This document shows positions 17,101 to 22,980 of a DNA stretch of 64,000 bases, in pieces. Source of the stretch: Hyalangium versicolor (lineage in GTDB: Bacteria > Myxococcota > Myxococcia > Myxococcales > Myxococcaceae); assembly GCF_020103695.1 (NCBI RefSeq), contig NZ_JAHXBF010000016.1, forward strand, positions 125,790-189,789, read 5' to 3'. The notes beneath the pieces were generated by a model, which saw only the letters and a program-made list of their open reading frames with translations, ran no database searches and was not told the origin of the DNA. Every line of letters begins with the position of its first letter. Position 1 is the first letter of the stretch. The position numbers and the translations under genes were made by a program.

Positions 17101-17654
17101 ACTCCACTCCGGCTCCTGGGTCCCGGGCCATCGGCGGCATCGAGCCTCTGGGGCAGAACACGGGCGCACAGCTTCCGGCCGATCCGCTGTTGCGCTCCGG
17201 CCTGGTGCTTGGACGTTCGCAGGAGGTGGCAGCGAAGCCTGGGGACGATACGGGCTCCCAGCCCAGTGAGTCCCTGGTGACGGCGCTGGAGCTGGCGGGG
17301 CTCGATCTGTGGGGTACGGAGTTGGTGGTCCTGGCGGCCTGCGACACGGGCCGGGGAGACATCAAGCTCGGACAGGGTGTCTCCGGCCTGCGGCGCGCGC
17401 TCGTGGTGGCTGGCGCGGAGACCATCGTCATGAGCCTGTGGAAGGTGAATGACGAGACCACGCGCATGCTGATGGAGCGGTACTACCGCAACCTGCTGGC
17501 CGGCCAGGGGCGCTCAGCGGCGCTGCGGGATGCCATGCGGACCCTGCGTGAGGCTCGACCCCATCCGCACTTCTGGGCGCCCTTCATCTCGCTGGGCCGC
17601 GATGCCCCCCTGCGCTCACTCGCTCCGAGCACCGCGCAGCAACAGATGCCGTAG
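14133..17654 (+). CDS. TPR-CHAT caspase-like protease
   Basis: This 1173-residue protein starts at an ATG with AGGAGGT five bases upstream. An N-terminal hydrophobic segment (MWRVIGWTVVVVLCCGA) resembles a signal peptide or lipoprotein signal with 'LCCG', so it is probably exported or membrane-tethered. Residues ~40-620 hold about fourteen tetratricopeptide repeats of the 42-residue kinesin-light-chain style ('A..LYERALAIREKALGGTHPDVATSL'-like, repeated). Residues ~800-1165 form a CHAT peptidase domain. The catalytic His lies in 'HIATHGYF' (980/984) and Cys1070 in 'VLAACDTGRG', followed by 'GVSGLRRALVVAGA' and 'WAPFISLG'. Both catalytic residues are present. CHAT proteases cut protein targets after a partner or effector binds the TPRs; examples include separase-like and Craspase proteins. 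Its position after the GTPase and STAND kinase suggests it may be the output enzyme. The export signal would place it outside the cytosol, which complicates that view. Confidence 0.9.
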   Translation: MWRVIGWTVVVVLCCGADVPASEAPSDTRLVEARVSLDEAASLAEANQYDAALARAEHALALREAALGGMHPDVATSLNVIGVLHWWHGQRTLAEPPLKRSLAIREAVLGRKHPDVAASLDALGNLYADLGFYDRAQPLYERALAIREKALGGTHPDVATSLHHLARLYQFQGRYHWAEPLYARALAVREAALGSTHPDVAASLNSIATIYQLQGRYSQAESFYERALAAYQSAPGNNAIYEAYSLGNLAYLYQDEGKYDRAGQFYQRSLTVFEAALGQEHPKAFDLLYALGQLHDSQGLYGESEALYDRAVGILAMALGKEDAEAASLLIHLGGRIEPLYERALAVSEETSLGRNRSRIVTSRQSGALLADPNTVSQMEPILTRALAVYEGALGKSNPDVATVLFRTAGFYQELGLHGRAVPLVQRALSIQEETMGPHHPQVAASLNHLASLYASQGMYAQAEPLQKRALSIWEASLGRNHPDVASSLTELGITYVHQRDHRRAAPLFERALTLRESTLGGTHPDVALSLIDLADLAQEQGSLKRAARLYLRALAIQEVSLGKSHPEVAITLNKLARIRIAQRRLPEAVHLFTRAFRISEEMFRHEALDLSESHMAGFLQFLRADEERIYALLRAHLNDPRVQRLALATVLLRKGRSVEETANTSRTIYRSLGEEDREGFDLLRSLRSQRARLSLDGPGRLAPGEYQERLKKLGEQGDALEAALATRSAPLRALAALPAPNEIVGRVAAALPRDGALVEFVAYTDGPLVPSPGEPETAQRPGHLRYLALVLFADGSSRAFDLGLATTLDSAAARFRDALASSDVDYRASSQELYSLAIKPLMPLPSSVHRLFVAPDGELNLTSFAALHDGQRFLIESFDVTYLTSGKELLPRSQDITPSRELVVLADPDFGTPKASPSRTTRSMPTSRAGLLDQSWPPLPGTRQEAMDIQQLVPHAQLFLGREATKDRLLQLTAPGVLHIATHGYFLEDSTPAPGSRAIGGIEPLGQNTGAQLPADPLLRSGLVLGRSQEVAAKPGDDTGSQPSESLVTALELAGLDLWGTELVVLAACDTGRGDIKLGQGVSGLRRALVVAGAETIVMSLWKVNDETTRMLMERYYRNLLAGQGRSAALRDAMRTLREARPHPHFWAPFISLGRDAPLRSLAPSTAQQQMP

Positions 17655-17664
17655 CGGCTCTGGG

Positions 17665-18861
17665 CTACTTCACGAACATCCAGCCGTTACCGGCCCCCAG
17701 ACCATTGTCGGTGCCCCATCCTGTGGTGGAGCCTGACCAGTGAGCGCCATTCTGGTGGCCTGAAGTACTTCCTTCTCCACCACCGTTGATGCTCCCGCTC
17801 CAGCAATTGAAGTACCAGAAGGGTGTATTCGTATACCAAGCCGCGCAGTTGTTGCTCGGATCCGAGTCATTGTCCTTGTCGTAGGTCGAGAAGGGTCGGC
17901 CGTTGTGGGACGAGACCAGGCCTGGGACCACGCTGCCCACGAGCTGCGAACAGGCGGAGAGCCCCAAGGTGTAATTCGTTCCCGTGAGCGCGAACGTGCA
18001 CTTGTAGGACTGATCGACAGGACTGCCGTAGTCGTTCGCCCACGAGTAGCGAAGCAACTTGCCGGGGGCCAGCGCAGACCAGTGACTGAGTCCCGTGTAG
18101 ACCGTGAAGGACTCCAGGTTCGGGATCGGGGTGCCGCTGTAGAGTGGGAGCGTGTTGATCGCGGTATGCCACGGGATCTCGGTCACCGGCTTGCCGCGGC
18201 CTCCCCGAAGGTTGCTCCACAGCAGTGTCCAGCCGCCCCCATCCGTCACCATGTCGCAATAGGAGCGAAAGGCAACCGCCGCCGTCGAAGGCTTGAGCCA
18301 GTAGAAGTTGCTGGCGATGCCAGGACGCGCCGTGAGCAGCGCCGCGCAGCTCGTGGCCGGGTTGTCCGCACCATCACCGGGCGGAGATGGATGCGTGTGA
18401 TCGCTCCGGGCCGCCGTGCTCGCACTGCCGTTGCCGCCAAAAGCAACCGCGAGCGGCGCAGCCGTCGTCCCCGCGCCCGAGAGCCCTGCGCTGGTCGCAA
18501 CCTGCAATGGAGGAGCTGCAGCCCCTTGGGGCCCCTGGGCTCCGTTGCACGCCCACGTGGTGCCACTCTCGCTGATGAAGCGCGCGCCTCCGTTCGGACA
18601 ATTCGCATCGCCTGAGGCGACAGCCTCACTCGTGACAGAACTCCCCGCTGCTCCGGGAGGCCCCGCAGGCCCTTGCTCTCCCGCAGGTCCTTGCTCTCCC
18701 GCCGCCCCGGCGGGCCCCACAGGCCCCGCAGATCCTTGCTCTCCCCGAGCCCCGGCAGGCCCCACTGGCCCAGGGGGACCATCTGCTCCCTCGGGACCGG
18801 ACTTACCAGAACAGGCCACCACCAGAGAGACTGAAACCCACGTCAGAAGCCGAGTCTTCAC
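17665..18861 (-). CDS. Lipoprotein with collagen-like Gly-X-Y repeats and a fibrinogen-like C-terminal domain
   Basis: The 398-residue protein starts at a GTG (18861) with GAGG eight bases upstream. It begins with a lipoprotein signal ending 'LVVAC' (Cys17). Residues ~22-75 are 18 uninterrupted Gly-X-Y triplets rich in GPA, GEQ and GPP, a collagen-like stalk. After a short cysteine-containing linker ('CPNGGARFISESGTTWAC'), residues ~185-398 form a fibrinogen-like domain: 'CAALLTARPG', 'FYWLKP', 'FRSYCDMVTDGGGWTLLW' and a C-terminal 'GWMFVK'. The layout is a lipid anchor, triple-helix rod and ligand-binding head, which would form a trimeric surface adhesin. The gene converges on the TPR-CHAT gene with a 10-base gap. 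Collagen-like sequences can expand by slippage, and the DNA at 18660-18775 is visibly repetitive. Confidence 0.82.
   Translation of the reverse strand: MKTRLLTWVSVSLVVACSGKSGPEGADGPPGPVGPAGARGEQGSAGPVGPAGAAGEQGPAGEQGPAGPPGAAGSSVTSEAVASGDANCPNGGARFISESGTTWACNGAQGPQGAAAPPLQVATSAGLSGAGTTAAPLAVAFGGNGSASTAARSDHTHPSPPGDGADNPATSCAALLTARPGIASNFYWLKPSTAAVAFRSYCDMVTDGGGWTLLWSNLRGGRGKPVTEIPWHTAINTLPLYSGTPIPNLESFTVYTGLSHWSALAPGKLLRYSWANDYGSPVDQSYKCTFALTGTNYTLGLSACSQLVGSVVPGLVSSHNGRPFSTYDKDNDSDPSNNCAAWYTNTPFWYFNCWSGSINGGGEGSTSGHQNGAHWSGSTTGWGTDNGLGAGNGWMFVK
18660..18775 (-). repeat. Imperfect GC-rich repeats encoding the collagen-like segment
   Basis: Units of 9 and 18 bases containing 'ccttgctctccc' and 'ggccccgcagg' recur here. 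They encode the GEQ-GPA and GPV-GPA triplets of the lipoprotein. The repetition is simple enough to change length by replication slippage. Confidence 0.65.
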
Positions 18862-18927
18862 TATCTGCCCCTCGCCAGCACGTTCAACGCTGCGCGCAGG
18901 GTATGCAGTGGCCCGCACCAACAATCT

Positions 18928-18945
18928 GTACTCTCCAAAGAGTAC
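18928..18945. promoter_or_regulatory. Perfect 7-bp inverted repeat (operator or hairpin)
   Basis: GTACTCT at 18928-18934 and AGAGTAC at 18939-18945 are separated by CCAA. The site is in the 110-base gap between the DUF4388 stop and the collagen-like lipoprotein start, 67 bases before the GTG at 18861. It could be an operator for the lipoprotein gene or a hairpin ending the DUF4388 transcript. No clear U-tract follows, so the operator is somewhat more likely. Confidence 0.4.
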
Positions 18946-18971
18946 GTCCCGCCCCGGCCGGGCGTCGTGCC

Positions 18972-20060
18972 TCAGCGCAGCGGCATGGTGAGCTGGACCA
19001 GGCCCATGCGCACCAGCTTCGCCAACGTGCGCAACGTGTCCAGCTCGCGCGCCGGCACCGCCAGCACCAGCGTGGACACATCCCAGCCGCCGTTCACCAG
19101 CCCGGCGATCTGCCGCTCCTCGGGCTTGAGCAGTGCCATGCCCTCCGGATCATGCACCGGCACCGGCACCGCCACCGGAGGCAACTCCGAATAGAGCGCC
19201 GCCACGTGCTCGCGCTGCACCATGCGGGCGAACTCACGCACGCGCCGGTCCGCCGGATCGCTCGCCAGCAGCGAGGCGCAGATGATGCCCGCCGAGTCGT
19301 ACTGCCCCTCGCGCACCAGCACCCCGCCCTTCTCCAGCATCTCCGCCACCGGATCCGCCTCCACCTGCGGAGCGCCCTCCACCTCCACCTGCTTCGAGCG
19401 CAGCAGATCGAACACGCGCCGGGTGACGGCCGAGCGAGACATGCCCATCGACAGGCGCAGCCGCCCCAGGTTCTGCGAATTGGTGCAAAGAGTGAGGATG
19501 ACCCGGTGCAGCAGGGGCTGGCTCGGGCTGGGAGAGGCCACCGCGCGCACGCTCATGGCGTCGATGGGCAGCGCCTGCTCCACATCCCCGTGCTCGTCCA
19601 CCCAGCGCAGGGACTCGAAGAGCAGCTCGCGGATGCTCATGTCCGAGGGCACCCAGTCCTCGCCCGTCCGGTCCGCATCCTCCGTCCAGTGGAACGAGCC
19701 GCGCCCCGCGATGGTCAGGTCCATCATCGAGCTGAACAGCTCCTCGCGCCCCATCTCCCGCACCAGCCGCACATCCACGCCGTGCGAGGCGAAGGCCTGC
19801 TCCACATCCGGAGTGCGTTGCAGTTCCTCGAAGGAGGCGAGCACGCGGCTGCCGGCGCACAGCTTCGCCAGTTCCAACAACCGGGCCACGCGCTCGCGCA
19901 GCCCCCGGCTGGCGGTGGCGATCACCTGGCCGGAGAGGACGAAGATCTTTCGCTCGCCCGCCTCCCACGAGAGTTGCAACGTCCCCGTCTTGCGGGAGCC
20001 GTCGAGCCACTGCAGAAGTTCAGGAAGCGGATAGCTGAAGAGATCGCCGTGGAGGGCCAT
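18972..20060 (-). CDS. DUF4388 (PatA-type) regulatory protein
   Basis: The first ~100 residues fit the DUF4388 domain: 'LHGDLFSYPLPELLQWLDGSRKTGTLQLSWEAGERKIFVLSGQV', read across residues 3-45. This module occurs in myxobacterial and cyanobacterial signalling proteins, often with receiver domains, and is thought to mediate protein contacts. The middle (about 190-260) looks helical and may be a winged-helix-like segment ('MSRSAVTRRVFDLL'). The C-terminus has another 'ERQIAGLVNGGWDVSTLV' region typical of these proteins. No DNA-binding or catalytic residues could be assigned. The ATG at 20060 is chosen to match the family N-terminus. An upstream TTG at 20084 would overlap the divergent gene. 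Total length is 362 residues. Confidence 0.75.
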   Translation of the reverse strand: MALHGDLFSYPLPELLQWLDGSRKTGTLQLSWEAGERKIFVLSGQVIATASRGLRERVARLLELAKLCAGSRVLASFEELQRTPDVEQAFASHGVDVRLVREMGREELFSSMMDLTIAGRGSFHWTEDADRTGEDWVPSDMSIRELLFESLRWVDEHGDVEQALPIDAMSVRAVASPSPSQPLLHRVILTLCTNSQNLGRLRLSMGMSRSAVTRRVFDLLRSKQVEVEGAPQVEADPVAEMLEKGGVLVREGQYDSAGIICASLLASDPADRRVREFARMVQREHVAALYSELPPVAVPVPVHDPEGMALLKPEERQIAGLVNGGWDVSTLVLAVPARELDTLRTLAKLVRMGLVQLTMPLR

Positions 20061-20101
20061 GGGTGACGGATTCCAGAAATTCAAGGATACAGTCAGTAGC
20101 C

Positions 20102-21037
20102 GTGCGCGTCGCGCTCCTGTTCATCGATGGTGTGGGTGTAGGCCGGAAGGACCCGGCCGTGAATCCGCTTGCCGGGCGGTCCCACCTGCTCTCCCAGTTC
20201 TCGGACGCCCCTGGAATCCCCCTGCCCGAGGGAGGGAGATGTGTCCCAGTGGACACGACCTTTGGAGTCGAGGGACGGCCCCAATCGGCCTCGAACCAGA
20301 CGGCCATCCTCACCGGCGAGCCCGCGCCAGTCCTCATCCAGGGCCACGTGCTGGGCTACCCCAACCGGCCCCTGCGGGAACTGCTGGCGGAGCGCTCGCT
20401 CGTCAAGAGGCTGGTGGCCTCGGGGCGCAGGGCCACCTTCGCCAACAGCTACCCGGCACCGTACCTGGATGCGCTCCAGTTGCGCCGCCGCGAGTCCACC
20501 ACGCCTCCGGAGTTCACCTTCCCCCCGGGCATGAAGCGGCGTCTGAAGCCCTCCGCGTCCACGCTGGCCTTCGCCGCGGGCGACGTGCCGCTGCGTACGT
20601 TGGATGATGCTCGGGCGGGAGACGGCCTCACGCACGACATCATCGGCACCCACGCCAAGGCCCGAGGGCTGTCGGTGCCCCAGCGCACGCCCGAGGAGGC
20701 GGCGGGGATCTTCTGGCGGGTGGCCGAGGAGGCGGACTTCACCTTCTTCGAGCACTACCTGGCGGACGAGGCCGGACATGCCCGGGACTTCGAGGCGGCA
20801 TTTCACGCGCTCGACACATTCGACGCGTTCGCCCGAGCCGTGGTGGCCACCCGGCCCGCGGACGCGCGGGTGCTCATCTGTAGCGATCATGGCAACGTGG
20901 AGGATCTCTCGACACGGAGTCACACCCTCAACCCCGTGCCCGTGCTCTACTTCGGTCCGCCGGCGCCGGAGGTGGAAGCGCTGGCGACCGTGGCCGACGT
21001 GGGGCGCACGGTCCTGCGCTGGCTGAACGTGGAGTGA
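20102..21037 (+). CDS. Metalloenzyme of the alkaline-phosphatase/iPGM superfamily
   Basis: This protein of ~311 residues resembles the metal-binding core of cofactor-independent phosphoglycerate mutase and phosphopentomutase. It opens with the strand 'VALLFIDGVGVG' (first metal ligand Asp). The nucleophile region 'EGRPQSASNQTAILTGEPAP' follows. It then has 'DEAGHARDFEAAF', 'LICSDHGNVEDL' (Asp-His metal ligands) and 'SHTLNPVPVLYFG' (His ligand). It is much shorter than true iPGM (~510) because the transferase insert is missing, so a phosphatase or other phosphoryl hydrolase is more likely than a mutase. The GTG at 20102 gives the family N-terminus. A GTG at 20063 has a good GGAGG but would overlap the divergent DUF4388 start. 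The metalloprotease gene follows after one base, so the two form an operon. Confidence 0.75.
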   Translation: MRVALLFIDGVGVGRKDPAVNPLAGRSHLLSQFSDAPGIPLPEGGRCVPVDTTFGVEGRPQSASNQTAILTGEPAPVLIQGHVLGYPNRPLRELLAERSLVKRLVASGRRATFANSYPAPYLDALQLRRRESTTPPEFTFPPGMKRRLKPSASTLAFAAGDVPLRTLDDARAGDGLTHDIIGTHAKARGLSVPQRTPEEAAGIFWRVAEEADFTFFEHYLADEAGHARDFEAAFHALDTFDAFARAVVATRPADARVLICSDHGNVEDLSTRSHTLNPVPVLYFGPPAPEVEALATVADVGRTVLRWLNVE

Positions 21038-21038
21038 G

Positions 21039-21941
21039 ATGAGCGTGATGGCGGGTCGGAGCCAGAGGCGAGCGGGGCTCGGCGCGATGCTCGCGCTGCT
21101 GCTGGGGATGGGGTGCATCTCTCCGCGTGTGGCGATGAAGCGGGACGTGGAGCCCGTCCAGACAGAGGTAGGAGCGTTCTACCTGGAGTACCCACCCACG
21201 GATCTCCAAGGGGCCGCCATGGTCCGAGCCTCCATCGAAAAGGCGGCGCCTCGGCTCGCGAAGTGGGGCAGGCTCCAGCAGCCGGTAACGGTGCGCATCC
21301 ACCCGGATCATGGCTCCCTGGAGGCGGCAGCACCGGGCACCGGCTATGGGTGGCTGCGAGGCTGGACGCGCTACGACGTGCTGGATGTGCAGACCCCGGC
21401 CAGCTGGAGTCCGCTGCCCGCCTCCCAGCGGGACCTGGATGAGACGATGCTCCACGAGTTGACGCACGCGGTGATGTTCCAAGCGGCGGCGGACTTCGGG
21501 GGCTGGCGGCAGAAAGAGATCCCCTTGTGGTTCCGCGAGGGAATGGCCTCGTACACGGCAGAGCAGGGATACCGCCTCCCCACGCTGGAGCAGCTCGCGC
21601 GAACGCTGGACGAGCACCCCTCGTGGGATCCCCTTATGCAGCCCGAGCCGCTCTACCGGGATCAAAGCACGGTGGTCTACGGCGCCGCCCATCATGCCTT
21701 CACCTTCCTGGTGAACCGGTATGGGGAGCACACGGTGCTGGCGCTCCTGAGGGAGATGAGCCGCGGCCCGGACTTCCCGTCCGCGTTCACCCTCACTGTG
21801 GGCATTCCCCCGGACACCTTCCTGCGAGACTTCGCGCGTTATCTCCGCCTCCGGGGATTCCGGGGAGGGCGCTTGCTGCACGGCCCTGGAGAGCCTCCGG
21901 AAGCCCCTCTCCTGGAGAACCCGGATTCCGCTTCGCCCTGA
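21039..21941 (+). CDS. Lipoprotein zinc metalloprotease (gluzincin, peptidase MA-like)
   Basis: This 300-residue protein has a lipoprotein-type signal ending near Cys26 ('LLGMGC') and a zinc protease motif HELTH (139-143). A second glutamate follows in 'WFREGMASY' (Glu167), 24 residues after the second His, the usual gluzincin third ligand. The order 'LDETMLHELTHAVMFQ' then 'IPLWFREGMASYTAEQ' is typical of peptidase MA-family proteins, which face the periplasm. The substrate is unknown. The ATG lies one base after the stop of the iPGM-like gene, so the genes are co-transcribed and probably coupled. The CpdA-like gene follows 58 bases later. Confidence 0.82.
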   Translation: MSVMAGRSQRRAGLGAMLALLLGMGCISPRVAMKRDVEPVQTEVGAFYLEYPPTDLQGAAMVRASIEKAAPRLAKWGRLQQPVTVRIHPDHGSLEAAAPGTGYGWLRGWTRYDVLDVQTPASWSPLPASQRDLDETMLHELTHAVMFQAAADFGGWRQKEIPLWFREGMASYTAEQGYRLPTLEQLARTLDEHPSWDPLMQPEPLYRDQSTVVYGAAHHAFTFLVNRYGEHTVLALLREMSRGPDFPSAFTLTVGIPPDTFLRDFARYLRLRGFRGGRLLHGPGEPPEAPLLENPDSASP

Positions 21942-21999
21942 TCATGCACTGGGGAGACCCGGCGGCGATCTTCCGCAAGGGGTCTGATAGCTTCGTTCC

Positions 22000-22785
22000 G
22001 TGCTCCTGGCGCAAATCACGGATCTTCACGTCGGTGTTCCTGGCTCGAACGTCGACATTCAGTGCCGCACCACCGTCCAGCTCGCGAGGGCCGTCCAGCA
22101 CCTGTGCCGGATGGATCCGCTGCCGGATGTGGTGCTGTGCACGGGCGATCTGGTCGATGAGGGAAGCCCGGAGGAATACGCAGTGCTCGTCCCCATGCTG
22201 GCGGCACTGCCCATGCCTTGCTACCTGGTGCCGGGCAACCACGACCACCGCGAGAACCTTCGCAAGGCCTTCGTCAGCCACAGCTATCTGCCCCGAGACG
22301 GCTTCCTGCACTACGCGGTGGACCTGGGTCCGCTGCGGCTCATCGCGCTCGATACCCACGTGCCGGGAGCTCCGGGCGGCCAGCTCTGCCCCGAGCGGCT
22401 CGCGTGGCTCGATGCACGTCTCTCCGAGGCGCCCGACCGGCCCACCGTGTTGATGATGCACCACCCGCCCTTCCGCACCGGCATCGAGCGCATGGACGAG
22501 ATGGGGCTCGAGGGGAGCGAGGGCATGGCCGAAGTGGTCCGCCGCCACCCTCAGGTCGAGCGCATCCTCTGCGGACACCTGCACCGGCCCATCGTGAAGC
22601 GCTTTGGGAACACGGTGGCCAGCACCTGCCCGAGCACAGCCCACCAGGTGGTGCTCGACCTGCGCCGCGAGGGGCGCCTCGCCATCGTCGACGAGCCCCC
22701 CGCCTGTCAGCTGCACCTGTGGAACGAGGGGCTCGGACTGGTTTCCCACACCAGCTACATCACAGGCGAACCGGCCCGGCGGTAA
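22000..22785 (+). CDS. Metallophosphoesterase, CpdA-like (3',5'-cyclic nucleotide phosphodiesterase type)
   Basis: The 261-residue cytosolic enzyme carries the five calcineurin-like metal motifs in order: 'ITDLHVG', 'CTGDLVDEG', 'PGNHDHREN', 'MMHHPPF' and 'CGHLHRP'. Spacing and length match the class III cyclic nucleotide phosphodiesterases (CpdA, Rv0805). It may hydrolyse cAMP, although several family members act on other phosphodiesters, so cAMP is inference. The GTG at 22000 directly begins the first strand. It is the last plus-strand gene of this cluster and converges on the TldD-like gene across a 195-base gap with a hairpin. Confidence 0.85.
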   Translation: MLLAQITDLHVGVPGSNVDIQCRTTVQLARAVQHLCRMDPLPDVVLCTGDLVDEGSPEEYAVLVPMLAALPMPCYLVPGNHDHRENLRKAFVSHSYLPRDGFLHYAVDLGPLRLIALDTHVPGAPGGQLCPERLAWLDARLSEAPDRPTVLMMHHPPFRTGIERMDEMGLEGSEGMAEVVRRHPQVERILCGHLHRPIVKRFGNTVASTCPSTAHQVVLDLRREGRLAIVDEPPACQLHLWNEGLGLVSHTSYITGEPARR

Positions 22786-22790
22786 CGAGG

Positions 22791-22921
22791 GAGCCCTGCC
22801 GGGCGAAGCGAATCCGAACCGGTCTACCTGTCGTACCAGTTCGCGCTACGTCCGCTCACGGGCGCGGCCCCTGCTGCCACGAGGAGCCCTGCCGGGCGAG
22901 ACGATTCCAAACCTGTCTGCC
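22791..22921. repeat. Two imperfect direct repeats of ~37 bp, 93 bp apart
   Basis: Copies begin 'gagccctgccgggcga' at 22791 and again at 22884. The similarity extends to 'ccg/ccaaacc-gtctacct/gcct'. They lie in the convergent gap between the phosphodiesterase and TldD-like genes. They may be copies of a short dispersed intergenic element; no coding potential is seen. Confidence 0.55.
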
Positions 22922-22934
22922 TAGTGGACAGGTT
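22910..22934. terminator. 8-bp hairpin, possible bidirectional terminator
   Basis: AACCTGTC (22910-22917) and GACAGGTT (22927-22934) form a perfect stem with a nine-base loop. It sits midway between two convergent genes. No strong U-run follows on either strand, so termination is inferred from position and stem only. Confidence 0.4.
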
Positions 22935-22980
22935 CGATCAGCTGCCGCCCAGAGGGGACCTTCCCCGGCTGTTCCGGTTG

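Noticed and set aside
7801..17654. Diversity-generating retroelement
   Set aside because: An FGE-like fold is present, but no reverse transcriptase or template repeat was seen in the window.
20102..21037. Phosphoglycerate mutase (gpmI)
   Set aside because: Too short, lacking the transferase domain of iPGM.
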